DNA of 55,948 nucleotides, taken from an uncultured Eubacteriales bacterium. Its GTDB lineage: Bacteria > Bacillota > Clostridia > Oscillospirales > Oscillospiraceae. The stretch's first letter is position 1; each line of letters opens with the position of its first letter. Below, one piece after another: positions 17,272 through 25,363 of the stretch. The notes under the pieces were generated by a model that saw only the letters and a program-made list of their open reading frames with translations, was not told the origin of the DNA and ran no database searches. A program made the position numbers and the translations under genes. The stretch spans positions 1 to 55,948 of the forward strand of contig CABSBF010000009.1 in NCBI GenBank assembly GCA_902475855.1, written 5' to 3'.

Positions 17272-18303
17272 ATGTTATTATTTTCCAAGGATCTGGGAAT
17301 TGATCTGGGTACCTCCAATGTTTTGATCTACGCGGCAGGCAAGGGAATCGTCCTGCGCGAGCCATCCGTCGTTGCGCTGGACAAGAATACCGGAAAAGTT
17401 CTACAGGTCGGTTCCGCCGCGCGCAATATGCTCGGCCGCACGCCGGGTAATGTGGCGGCCATCCATCCGCTTCAGGACGGTGTGATCTCCGACTATGAGC
17501 TGACCGCGCGGATGCTGACGGAGATGATCCGCCGCGTTGTACGATTTTCCATCGTCAAACCGCGTATGATCGTATGCGTGCCGAGCAGCATTACTGAGGT
17601 TGAGGAGCGTGCGGTTATTCAGGCAGCAATGGAGGCAGGTGCCCGCCGGGTCTACTTGATTGAAGAGCCGCTGGCGGCGGCGCTGGGCGCCCATTTAGAT
17701 GTCAGCGCACCGGAAGGACGCATGGTTGTGGATATCGGCGGCGGCACGACGGACATCGGCGTGATTACGATGAACGGCGTTGCGGTTTCCTCCTCCATCA
17801 AGGTGGCAGGGATACAGTTCGATGAAACGATCATCAAATATGTGCGCAAGCGTTTCGGCGTGATCATCGGCGCGAATACGGCCGAGGAGATCAAGCTGTC
17901 CATCGGCTGTGTTTGTCCGCGCCCGGCCAGCCTGACAATGACTGCCAAGGGGCGTGATGTAAAATCCGGGCTTGCACATGAGTTTACCGTCACCTCAGAG
18001 GAGATCATGGAGGTTCTTCGCCGTCCGGCAAGACAGATTGCGGACAAGGTACTGGACGTTTTGGAGCAGACCACGCCTGAGCTTGTCGCCGATATTTCCA
18101 AGAACGGCATCCTGCTCACAGGCGGCGGCAGCCAGCTCTGGGGTATGGATCAGGTGCTGCGCGACCGGACAGAGATGAACTGTGTCGTTGCTGACGATGC
18201 CGATTCCTGTGTGGCTTATGGCTGCGGCAAGAGTCTCGGATGGATGAATCATATGCAGGAGGGAACCATTAATATTTCCCGCCGCAGATTACTGAAGGAA
18301 TAA
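17272..18303 (+). CDS. mreB: MreB-family actin-like cell-shape protein
   Basis: A 343-residue bacterial actin. The phosphate 1 loop (LGIDLGTSNVLIYAAGKGIVLREPSVVA), phosphate 2 loop (VVDIGGGTTDIGVI) and adenosine motif (LLTGGGSQLWGMDQVL) are intact. It forms membrane-bound filaments that guide wall synthesis. There is no mreC or mreD next to it; instead it lies between comF and a polysaccharide deacetylase, as Mbl/MreBH-like copies often do. AGGTGA precedes the ATG. Confidence 0.92.
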   Translation: MLLFSKDLGIDLGTSNVLIYAAGKGIVLREPSVVALDKNTGKVLQVGSAARNMLGRTPGNVAAIHPLQDGVISDYELTARMLTEMIRRVVRFSIVKPRMIVCVPSSITEVEERAVIQAAMEAGARRVYLIEEPLAAALGAHLDVSAPEGRMVVDIGGGTTDIGVITMNGVAVSSSIKVAGIQFDETIIKYVRKRFGVIIGANTAEEIKLSIGCVCPRPASLTMTAKGRDVKSGLAHEFTVTSEEIMEVLRRPARQIADKVLDVLEQTTPELVADISKNGILLTGGGSQLWGMDQVLRDRTEMNCVVADDADSCVAYGCGKSLGWMNHMQEGTINISRRRLLKE

Positions 18304-18366
18304 GCGGAACTTTGCGACAAATCCTAACGTCATATAAGGAAGAGAGATAGAAAGGGGCTGGGGAAA

Positions 18367-20133
18367 ATGCCAGACAATCGCCCGCCGGACGATAGATACG
18401 ACGATCAAAACTATAGCGGACGCCGCAGAGCGTATGACTTTGATAACGATGAGGAATGGGATGTAGAAAAATACCTGGCGCAGCGCCGCCAGCGTGAAAC
18501 GGAACACGAGAATAGCGCACAGCCGCAGGACCCATCACAATTCCGGCAGCAGGAGCCGCCTCAGCATCACCGCCAGACGCAGGAGCCGCAAGGCTACCGC
18601 CGCCCGTCCCGCCGCACAGAGCCGGCTGGAGAGCAGCAGGTGCAGCATCGAGCGCCCCGTCCCCGCCGGGAAGAGCCTTTTGACGGCGAAGAGGCAGCGC
18701 CGCGTGAGCAGGGTTATCGCCGCCCGGCAGACCGCAGAACGCCGCCAAAACGCAAAAATAACGGCAATGGAAAACTGTATGCCATTCTTGGCGTTCTTGC
18801 AGTTCTGATCCTTGTTCTGCTGATATGGCTGATTTCCACGCTTGTCGGAGCAGGCGGGCCGAAGGAGACTACCCCGACGGAACCTCCTTCCGAATCAGAG
18901 ACCGAGCCTTCAACGGAGGCACCTGAGGTTCGCGCAGCAGAACTTTTAAAGCAGGCGGACATACTCGCCGCAGGATATGACTATGACGCCGCTGTTGCCA
19001 AGCTGGAGGAGTTCGGTTCCGATTGGCAGCAGCAGCCCACGCTTGCAGAAGCGCAGCTTCGCTACAATACTGCCAAGCAGGCAGCCGTCCGCTGGAGCGA
19101 TACGACAACCATCCCGCACATCTTTTTCCACACGCTGATTGCGGATACCGACCGTGCTTTTGACAGTGACTACACCAATGCCGGTTATAACCAGTATATG
19201 ACCACGATCAAGGAGTTCAAGGCCATGCTGGAGGAACTGTATAAGCGCGGCTATGTTCTGGTGCGTATCCATGACATCGCAAGGCAGGTAACGGATGAAA
19301 ATGGCGACCTGGTCTTTGAGCAGGGCGATATCTACCTGCCGGCAGGGAAGAAACCAATTGTCATGTCACAGGACGATGTGAACTACTACGAGTATATGGT
19401 GGACGGAGACGAGGATCATATCCCGGATGCAAAGGGTGATGGCTTTGCCGACCATATCATCGTCGGCGAGGATGGCTATCCCACCTGCACTTATGTGGAC
19501 GCCAACGGCCAGAAACTCACGGGCGACTATGATCTTGTGCCGATCCTTGAAAAGTTCTGCCAGGAGCACCCGGACTTTTCCTACCGCGGCGCACGTGCCA
19601 TCGTTGCACTGACCGGCTATCAGGGAGCCTTCGGCTACCGTACAAATCCGCGTTGGATCGAAGAAGGAATCCTCACGCAGGAGCAGCTTGAATCCGAGCG
19701 TGCGGAGGTTAAAAAGGTTGCCCAGTGCCTGCGCGAGAAGGGCTGGGAGATTGCCAGCCATAGCTGGGGTCATATCAACTTCACCAATGCCTCCGCTGCG
19801 AAGGTCGCTGAGGATACTCAAAAATGGGAGGACCAGATCGAAGCCTATGTCGGAGAGACGGACATTTTCATCTATCCGCACGGCGCGGATATTGCAGGTG
19901 TCGGCAAATATTCCGGCGAGAAGTATGATACACTCTACAATGCGGGCTTCCGGTATTTCTGTAATGTAGACTCGACTGAGTACTGGGTGCAGATCTGGAA
20001 GGCCTACGTCCGGCAGGGACGCCGAAATCTGGACGGATACCGGATGTATTACAACCCGGATCTCCTGGATGACCTGTTCAATGTTGAGGACGTCTGGGAT
20101 GACGCCAGACCCAAGCCGGTCCCCCCAATTTAA
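18367..20133 (+). CDS. Membrane-anchored polysaccharide deacetylase with a disordered cytosolic tail
   Basis: A 588-residue protein. Residues 1-135 are a hydrophilic, Arg/Gln/Pro-rich disordered tail; a membrane helix follows (KLYAILGVLAVLILVLLIWLI), then a Thr/Glu/Pro spacer and an extracellular NodB-like domain. MSQDDVNYYEY carries the metal-binding Asp pair, and SHSWGHIN carries the H-x3-H metal site; YPHGADIAG resembles motif 3. Likely substrates are peptidoglycan GlcNAc/MurNAc or surface glycans. The tail points into the cytoplasm, and the gene lies just downstream of mreB, so a link to cell-wall growth is plausible but not shown. Confidence 0.85.
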   Translation: MPDNRPPDDRYDDQNYSGRRRAYDFDNDEEWDVEKYLAQRRQRETEHENSAQPQDPSQFRQQEPPQHHRQTQEPQGYRRPSRRTEPAGEQQVQHRAPRPRREEPFDGEEAAPREQGYRRPADRRTPPKRKNNGNGKLYAILGVLAVLILVLLIWLISTLVGAGGPKETTPTEPPSESETEPSTEAPEVRAAELLKQADILAAGYDYDAAVAKLEEFGSDWQQQPTLAEAQLRYNTAKQAAVRWSDTTTIPHIFFHTLIADTDRAFDSDYTNAGYNQYMTTIKEFKAMLEELYKRGYVLVRIHDIARQVTDENGDLVFEQGDIYLPAGKKPIVMSQDDVNYYEYMVDGDEDHIPDAKGDGFADHIIVGEDGYPTCTYVDANGQKLTGDYDLVPILEKFCQEHPDFSYRGARAIVALTGYQGAFGYRTNPRWIEEGILTQEQLESERAEVKKVAQCLREKGWEIASHSWGHINFTNASAAKVAEDTQKWEDQIEAYVGETDIFIYPHGADIAGVGKYSGEKYDTLYNAGFRYFCNVDSTEYWVQIWKAYVRQGRRNLDGYRMYYNPDLLDDLFNVEDVWDDARPKPVPPI

Positions 20134-20138
20134 CCAGT

Positions 20139-20173
20139 AAAAAATGCCGCCGTTTGAAACGGTGGCATTTTTT
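20139..20173. terminator. Bidirectional terminator between the deacetylase and livF
   Basis: Arms 20139-20155 and 20157-20173 pair over nearly their full length with one G-U wobble, with A6 on the left and T6 on the right, so it ends transcripts in both directions. Confidence 0.9.
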
Positions 20174-20179
20174 GTCTGC

Positions 20180-20878
20180 TCAGCCTCCCAAATAGGCCTG
20201 CCTAACCTGATCGCTGCGTGCCAGCTCTGCGCCGGTGCCTGAGAGAGTGATCTTGCCAGTCTCGAGCACATAGGCACGGTCGGCTACACTCAACGCCATG
20301 CCGGCATTCTGCTCAACAAGCAGGATGGTTGTGCCGCTTTCATGCAGCTCACGGATAATGTCAAAAATCTGTTCGACCAGAATGGGGGCGAGCCCCATGG
20401 AGGGCTCATCCAGCATCAGCAGCTTCGGATGGATCATCAGCCCGCGGCCCATGGCCAACATCTGTTGCTCGCCACCGGAGAGTGTCCCGGCAACCTGCTT
20501 GCGGCGCTCTTTCAGGCGCGGGAAACGCGTATAGACGTTTTCCAGTGTTTCGGTGATGTCATCACGGCGAGTGAACGCACCCATTTCCAGATTCTCCTGC
20601 ACAGTCATCTGAAGGAAGATGCGCCGTCCCTCCGGGACGTGCGCCATACCGTGGCGCACCAGCGAATGTGCATTGGCATGTGTGATGTCCTTATCCAGGA
20701 AATGGATGCTGCCGCTTCTCGGATGCAGCAGGCCGGAAACGGTTTTCAGCGTCGTAGATTTTCCTGCACCGTTCGCTCCAATCAGAGCGACGGTTTCGCC
20801 CTCTCGAACCTCAAAGGAGATGCCCTTGATGGCATGAATCGCGCCGTAATAGACGTGAATGTTATCAACTTTCAGCAT
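20180..20878 (-). CDS. livF: Branched-chain amino-acid ABC transporter ATPase LivF
   Basis: A 232-residue ATPase with Walker A GANGAGKST, signature LSGGEQQ, Walker B LLMLDEPSMGL and the LivF feature LVEQNAGMALSVADR. It powers uptake of Leu, Ile and Val with LivG, LivH, LivM and LivJ. ATG 20878 is chosen because AAAGGAG lies 7 bases upstream; the upstream TTG in frame has no ribosome site. It overlaps the livG stop by 14 bases. Confidence 0.95.
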   Translation of the reverse strand: MLKVDNIHVYYGAIHAIKGISFEVREGETVALIGANGAGKSTTLKTVSGLLHPRSGSIHFLDKDITHANAHSLVRHGMAHVPEGRRIFLQMTVQENLEMGAFTRRDDITETLENVYTRFPRLKERRKQVAGTLSGGEQQMLAMGRGLMIHPKLLMLDEPSMGLAPILVEQIFDIIRELHESGTTILLVEQNAGMALSVADRAYVLETGKITLSGTGAELARSDQVRQAYLGG

Positions 20879-21716
20879 CGGCGGCTCCTTTCTTGCCAAG
20901 ATAGGCTTCGATCACTTCCGGATTGCATCGGATCTGATCTGGCGTGCCCTTGGCGATGATCTTGCCGTAATTGACCACGGCAATGCCCTCGCAGACGCCC
21001 ATGACCAGGTTCATGTCGTGCTCGATCAGCATGATGGCAATTTTGAAGGTGTCACGGATCAAACGGATGTGCTCCATCAGTTCCGCAGTTTCCGAGGGAT
21101 TCATTCCGGCTGCCGGCTCATCCAGCAGAACAATGGCCGGATTTGTTGCAAGCGCCCGGACGATTTCAAGACGGCGCTGTGCGCCGTAGGGGAGACTCCC
21201 TGCACGCTGACCGGCAAGGTCGGCCATTCCCATAAAGTCCAGAAGCTCCATACAGCGCTCTCTGGCGATGCGTTCGCTGCGGTAGTAGCGAGGCGTATGC
21301 AGCAGAGAAGAGGCAAATGAACACTTAATTCCGTTGTGCATGCCGACCTTGACGTTGTCCAGAACTGACATACTGCCGAACAAGCGGATGTTCTGAAAAG
21401 TCCGGGCAATGCCCATCCGATTGACCTGCGCAGTGGTCATACCCTTGGTGTCCACACCGCGCAGGAGGATGGTTCCGCGCGTGGGCTGATAGACGTTGGT
21501 CAACAGATTGAAGATCGTTGTTTTTCCTGCGCCGTTCGGACCAATCAGACCTGCGATTTCCGTTGCACCTATGGTAAGTGTGAATTTGTCCACAGCGGTC
21601 AGACCGCCGAAGTCGATGCCGAGATTGCGAACATCGAGGACGGGCTGGCGGTGCAGGTCGCGTTCCGGAATGATGGTATCGGTCGGCATAGGAACCATTT
21701 TTGTTTTTGTGCTCAT
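20865..21716 (-). CDS. livG: Branched-chain amino-acid ABC transporter ATPase LivG
   Basis: A 283-residue ATPase: Walker A GPNGAGKTT, signature LPYGAQRRLEIVRAL (the LivG variant of LSGGQ), Walker B VLLDEPAAGMNPSE and the His switch in IEHDMNLVM. It has a ~25-residue N-terminal extension. It overlaps livM by 4 bases (ATGA) and livF by 14, as in a tight transporter operon. Confidence 0.95.
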   Translation of the reverse strand: MSTKTKMVPMPTDTIIPERDLHRQPVLDVRNLGIDFGGLTAVDKFTLTIGATEIAGLIGPNGAGKTTIFNLLTNVYQPTRGTILLRGVDTKGMTTAQVNRMGIARTFQNIRLFGSMSVLDNVKVGMHNGIKCSFASSLLHTPRYYRSERIARERCMELLDFMGMADLAGQRAGSLPYGAQRRLEIVRALATNPAIVLLDEPAAGMNPSETAELMEHIRLIRDTFKIAIMLIEHDMNLVMGVCEGIAVVNYGKIIAKGTPDQIRCNPEVIEAYLGKKGAADAES

Positions 21717-22777
21717 ACCTTTGCCTCCTTTTTGCGGAAGATACGTCCGAAGAAAACACGCAGCTTCTTGCGGAAACTCAGCTTGAACTGCTGGAAGCGG
21801 GCATTATGATTGAGAACCATGACGGCAATCAGTACGACCGCATAAATCAGCATCCGGTAGTCCTCCAGACCACGGAGGGCTTCAGGAAGCACGGTGAGAA
21901 TCACGGCGGCGATTACAGAACCGCGCAGACTTCCCATGCCGCCCAAGACCACCATGACAAGAACGCTGATGGAGGTGTTGAAGTTGAATTTCTTTGCTTC
22001 GATAGCGGAGTAATTCATGGCGAAGAGAACACCGGCCATTCCGGCAAGAATTGCGGAAAAGACGAATGCCTTCATTTTGAATGCCGTGATGTTCAGGCCG
22101 ACGGATTCTGCCGCGATGTTGTTATCCCGAATTGCGCGGATGGCGCGCCCTTCGCGGCTGTGAACAAGATTCATGATGAGAACCAGTGCAGCCAGCACAA
22201 GAACAAATCCCAGTGTAAAGGTGGAAAGACGTGCGGGAACGGATGCGCCCTGAGGCCCAGCAATTACGGCTTCGCCTGGCAGTTTGTTGCCGGAGAACAT
22301 GGAAAAGTGAAGTCCTGCGGAATCCAGAGAGACATAAAGGCAGTCGATGATGTTGCGGATGATCTCGCCGAAGGCAAGCGTCACGATTGCCAGATAGTCA
22401 CCGCGCAGACGCAGGACGGGAATCCCGATGAGGACGCCCGCGACACCGGCGAGCAAGCCGCCGATCAGCATGGCAATGAGCATGAGAAGTGTCGGATTGC
22501 CGATCTTACCGCTCAGCGAAGCAACGGCAACCACACCGGAGAATGCGCCTACGCTCATGAAGCCTGCATGGCCGAGGCTCAGCTCGCCGGAGATACCGAC
22601 CACCAGATTCAAGGAGAGAGCCATGACGATATAAACACAGATCGGAACGAGCTGACCGCTCAGTGAGCGCGTAAGCATGCCAAGGGAGCTGAGCAGCTGC
22701 ATCACGGCATAGGCAAGGATAACGGCCGCCAGTGTGATGAGATTGCGCCGGGTGGTTTTGGATTTCCAGAGATTCAT
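21713..22777 (-). CDS. livM: Branched-chain amino-acid ABC transporter permease LivM
   Basis: A 354-residue permease with about nine membrane helices and the LivM permease loop EGRAIRAIRDNNIAAESVGLN (the EAA-like coupling site). ATG 22777 follows GAGGTG by 5 bases; a GTG at 22789 overlapping the livH stop is an alternative start. Confidence 0.94.
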   Translation of the reverse strand: MNLWKSKTTRRNLITLAAVILAYAVMQLLSSLGMLTRSLSGQLVPICVYIVMALSLNLVVGISGELSLGHAGFMSVGAFSGVVAVASLSGKIGNPTLLMLIAMLIGGLLAGVAGVLIGIPVLRLRGDYLAIVTLAFGEIIRNIIDCLYVSLDSAGLHFSMFSGNKLPGEAVIAGPQGASVPARLSTFTLGFVLVLAALVLIMNLVHSREGRAIRAIRDNNIAAESVGLNITAFKMKAFVFSAILAGMAGVLFAMNYSAIEAKKFNFNTSISVLVMVVLGGMGSLRGSVIAAVILTVLPEALRGLEDYRMLIYAVVLIAVMVLNHNARFQQFKLSFRKKLRVFFGRIFRKKEAKV

Positions 22778-22785
22778 AGCACACC

Positions 22786-23667
22786 TCACACTTTCTCGCG
22801 TACCTTCTTGCCAAGCAGACCATTCGGCTTGACGAGAAGAATGATAATCAGAACGGCAAAGACAATAGCATTGCTGAGTTCCTGATTGATGTAGGCACTG
22901 CTGAAGATTTCAATGATACCCAGCAGAACACCGCCCAGCAGGGCGCCCGGGATGGAGCCAATCCCGCCGAAAACGGCGGCAGTGAACGCTTTGATGCCCG
23001 GAAGAGAACCGGTTGTAGGGGAGAGCACCGGATACATCGAGCAGTACAGCACGCCGGCAATCGCTGCGAGCGCGGAACCGATGGCGAAGGTGATGGAAAT
23101 CGTGCGGTTGACGCTGATGCCCATCAGCTCAGCCGCGCTGCGATCCTCGGCAACAGCGCGCATGGCCTTTCCGGTCTTTGTTTTGTCGGTGAAGAGCGTC
23201 AGCGCGATCATGATCACAACGCAGGCGGCAATGGTGACAAGTGCTTCGCCTGTGATAGTCAGACGTCCGCCGAAAAGCTGCAAAGCGCCGAAGTGAACAA
23301 TGGAGGGATAGACGACGGTATTCGGTGACCAGATGAGCTGTGCGAGATTCTGGAGGAAATAGCTCACGCCGATGGCTGTAATCAGCACGGCGAGAGAGGT
23401 GGCTGAGCGCAGGGGCTTATAGGCAAGCCGCTCGATGAGCATACCAAGACCGGTGCAGACGAGCATTGCAATAACCAGCGCCAGCAGCGGAGGCGTTCCC
23501 AACGAGGTGATGGTGACGAAGGAAACGTAAGCGCCGATCATGATAACGTCGCCATGGGCGAAGTTCAGCATTTTTGCAATGCCATAGACCATGGTGTAGC
23601 CCAGTGCAATGATGGCGTAGACGCTGCCCAGACTCAAACCGTTGATCAGGTTGGATAAAAAGGCCAT
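22786..23667 (-). CDS. livH: Branched-chain amino-acid ABC transporter permease LivH
   Basis: A 293-residue permease with about eight membrane helices and the coupling loop MRAVAEDRSAAELMGISVNR. ATG 23667 is chosen because GGAGG lies just upstream, and the longer open frame has no start site. It follows livJ after 97 bases that hold two overlapping hairpins. Confidence 0.94.
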   Translation of the reverse strand: MAFLSNLINGLSLGSVYAIIALGYTMVYGIAKMLNFAHGDVIMIGAYVSFVTITSLGTPPLLALVIAMLVCTGLGMLIERLAYKPLRSATSLAVLITAIGVSYFLQNLAQLIWSPNTVVYPSIVHFGALQLFGGRLTITGEALVTIAACVVIMIALTLFTDKTKTGKAMRAVAEDRSAAELMGISVNRTISITFAIGSALAAIAGVLYCSMYPVLSPTTGSLPGIKAFTAAVFGGIGSIPGALLGGVLLGIIEIFSSAYINQELSNAIVFAVLIIILLVKPNGLLGKKVREKV

Positions 23668-23710
23668 AAGACCGCCTCCTGTTTCTGTATCGTTGCAGGA
23701 ACGTAATAAT

Positions 23711-23743
23711 CGCGGGGATACCCCGCGCCGCAGAAGCGGCGCG
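23711..23743 (-). promoter_or_regulatory. Two mutually exclusive hairpins between livJ and livH
   Basis: Hairpin A pairs 23711-23717 with 23721-23727 (7 bp, 3-base loop). Hairpin B pairs 23724-23731 with 23736-23743 (8 bp, 4-base loop). They share 23724-23727, so only one can form. No T-run follows. Hairpins after a binding-protein gene often stabilise its mRNA so that it is made in excess over the permeases. Confidence 0.55.
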
Positions 23744-23764
23744 AGGTGGATTGCTTGCTGAAAA

Positions 23765-24904
23765 TCAGCCTGCGCTGGTGTATGCACCGTCCTTGATGAC
23801 GACAGCGAACGGAGCTTTGTCAACCTGGCCGTCCTTCCAGACCATGTTGGCGCCGGTGATGCCGCTGAAGCTCATGCTGTTAAACTGCTTGGTCAGCGCA
23901 TCGCAGATCTCCTCGGTCGTGGCGGAGGTGTCAAGACCACTGGCGGTGAATGCCTGGTAGACAGCGTAGACACAGTCATAGGCGTCGGCTGCGAACTGAT
24001 TCGGAGTCTCGCCGTAGGTTTCCTCATAAGCCTTGACAAAGGAAGCAGTGGCCTCGTCGGTGGAGTCGGCGGCGAACGGAGTCAGGAGCATGACACCCTC
24101 TGCGAGGCTGGTGTCAAAGCCCTTAAGAGACAGGATGCCGTCCATGCCGTCCACACCGAAGAAGATGGGCTTGTAGCCGGTTGCGTTGGCCTGATTGAGG
24201 ATCAGAGAAGCGGGGGTGTAGTAGATGGGCAGGAATACGAGATCGGCGCCTGCGTTCTTTGCATCCGCAAGCTGCACGGAGTAGTCCTTGGTATCCTCGG
24301 TGCAGGTGCTGACGGAGACGACCTCCAGACCAAGCTCCTTTGCCTTTGCCTCAAAGGTCTGATAGATGCCGCTGGAGTATGCGCTGCCGTTGTCATAGAT
24401 CACGGCAATTTTTGCATCCGGCATATGCTCGGACATATAGACGGCGGATGCGGAGCCCTGGTTCGGATCGTTGAAGCAGAGCTGATAGACATTGTCCTTA
24501 CCTTCCGTGACCTTTACGGCAGAGGCGGAGGGGGTCAGCATGAAGACACGGTCACGGTTCGTTTCTGCGGAAACGGCGATGGAAGGCGTCGTGGTGGTCG
24601 GGCCGACCAGAACCTGCATACCCCAGTCGAGGAGGTTGTTGTAAGCGTTGACGGATTTTTCGGCGTCGCTTTCATCGTCCTGACCGTTGACTTCGATCTG
24701 AAGTCCGCCCTTGGCATTGATTTCCTTTGCGGCAAGCTCTGCACCGTGCTTGGTTGCGTTGCCATACTGCGCGGCATCACCAGTCAGCGGACCAATGGTG
24801 CCGATTTTGAGGGCGCCGCCATCAGAGCCTCCGCTTTTTCCGCAGCCGGCGAAAAGACAGGCAGTGAGCGCCAATACGAGAACTACAGCAAATACCTTTT
24901 TCAT
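23765..24904 (-). CDS. livJ: Branched-chain amino-acid ABC transporter substrate-binding lipoprotein
   Basis: A 379-residue lipoprotein: signal peptide MKKVFAVVLVLALTACLFAGC with lipobox FAGC, then a Peripla_BP_6 (LivJ-type) fold starting IGTIGPLTGDAAQYG, with NAKGG, VGPTTTTPSIAV and FGVDGMDG landmarks. It captures branched-chain amino acids outside the cell and delivers them to LivHM. AAGGAG precedes the ATG by 11 bases. It is the first gene of the transporter operon and lies directly behind a leader terminator at 24942-24975. Confidence 0.94.
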   Translation of the reverse strand: MKKVFAVVLVLALTACLFAGCGKSGGSDGGALKIGTIGPLTGDAAQYGNATKHGAELAAKEINAKGGLQIEVNGQDDESDAEKSVNAYNNLLDWGMQVLVGPTTTTPSIAVSAETNRDRVFMLTPSASAVKVTEGKDNVYQLCFNDPNQGSASAVYMSEHMPDAKIAVIYDNGSAYSSGIYQTFEAKAKELGLEVVSVSTCTEDTKDYSVQLADAKNAGADLVFLPIYYTPASLILNQANATGYKPIFFGVDGMDGILSLKGFDTSLAEGVMLLTPFAADSTDEATASFVKAYEETYGETPNQFAADAYDCVYAVYQAFTASGLDTSATTEEICDALTKQFNSMSFSGITGANMVWKDGQVDKAPFAVVIKDGAYTSAG

Positions 24905-24941
24905 TTTTCATTTCTCCTTTCGGAGTCTTGAGAATCTATAC

Positions 24942-24975
24942 AAAAACCGGCCGACGTCCTTAGGACGCGGCCGGT
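24942..24975 (-). terminator. Leader terminator (attenuator) upstream of livJ
   Basis: On the minus strand a GC-rich hairpin (24963-24975 with 24946-24959, one bulged base, 3-base loop) is followed by T5 (24946-24942). It lies between the end of the Ile/Leu/Val-rich leader frame (24989) and the livJ start (24904), inside the transcript, so it can only act as a conditional terminator if the liv genes are expressed from the promoter at 25277-25305. Confidence 0.75.
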
Positions 24976-24988
24976 AACGTATACTTGG

Positions 24989-25243
24989 TTACAACGGTTC
25001 GACCAACGTGCCTGTTAGACGTGATTTGACATTCTTTACTACCAGAATCAGCAGGGATACAATAATAATGATAATCGTCATGCTAATTTCGCCAAGGATA
25101 GTAAAAAGAATGATGGATGCCATAATAATGGCATCCATCATGACAGGCAGAGTATTGGAAGAAGACGCGCAGAAACGAGCGTCTGCGGCGGACGCAGAAG
25201 CGGCGGTAGACATATTCTGTTTCTGAGCGTACATACGATACAT
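24989..25243 (-). CDS. Ile/Leu/Val-rich leader peptide of the liv operon
   Basis: An 84-codon frame. GGAGG at 25253-25257 is 9 bases before ATG 25243, and the promoter at 25277-25305 would start transcription about 26 bases earlier. Residues 35-69 contain 12 Ile, 5 Leu and 3 Val, including IIIIIVSLLILVV at 57-69 (25037-25075). The stop codon is 13 bases before the terminator hairpin. Amino-acid content, position and terminator match attenuation leaders such as those of ilv operons in enteric bacteria; Gram-positive bacteria more often use T-boxes, and no T-box motif was seen. It is longer than usual leaders, so a real small membrane protein is the alternative reading. Confidence 0.6.
   Translation of the reverse strand: MYRMYAQKQNMSTAASASAADARFCASSSNTLPVMMDAIIMASIILFTILGEISMTIIIIIVSLLILVVKNVKSRLTGTLVEPL
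25111..25140 (-). promoter_or_regulatory. Perfect 13-bp hairpin inside the liv leader frame
   Basis: Arms 25111-25123 and 25128-25140 are perfect complements with a 4-base loop. On the minus strand the loop covers the two adjacent Ile codons (residues 39-40). A ribosome translating the leader would open it, and stalling there would change downstream folding. Confidence 0.65.
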
Positions 25244-25276
25244 CCTCTGTGTCCTCCGTTCGAATTTGTTATCCAT

Positions 25277-25305
25277 ACTATACCGCTTTAAATCGTCAAA
25301 GTCAA
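25277..25305 (-). promoter_or_regulatory. Sigma-A promoter of the liv leader/operon
   Basis: On the minus strand TTGACT (25300-25305) and TATAGT (25277-25282), spacer 17. Transcription should start near 25270, giving a leader RNA of about 365 bases before livJ. Confidence 0.75.
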
Positions 25306-25363
25306 TAGTCGCTCCGAACAAAGTACACAAGAATGAGTTTGAATAATTATACAACCTGCACAA

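Noticed and set aside
20879..20899. TTG 20899 as the livF start
   Set aside because: It lies upstream of the AAAGGAG site that serves ATG 20878.
24905..25270. T-box riboswitch upstream of livJ
   Set aside because: No T-box sequence or specifier-loop arrangement could be seen in the leader; the Ile/Leu/Val-coded frame explains it better.
25244..25363. Longer leader frame starting at 25276 or further upstream
   Set aside because: The promoter at 25277-25305 would start transcription after or at those codons; ATG 25243 has GGAGG at the right distance.
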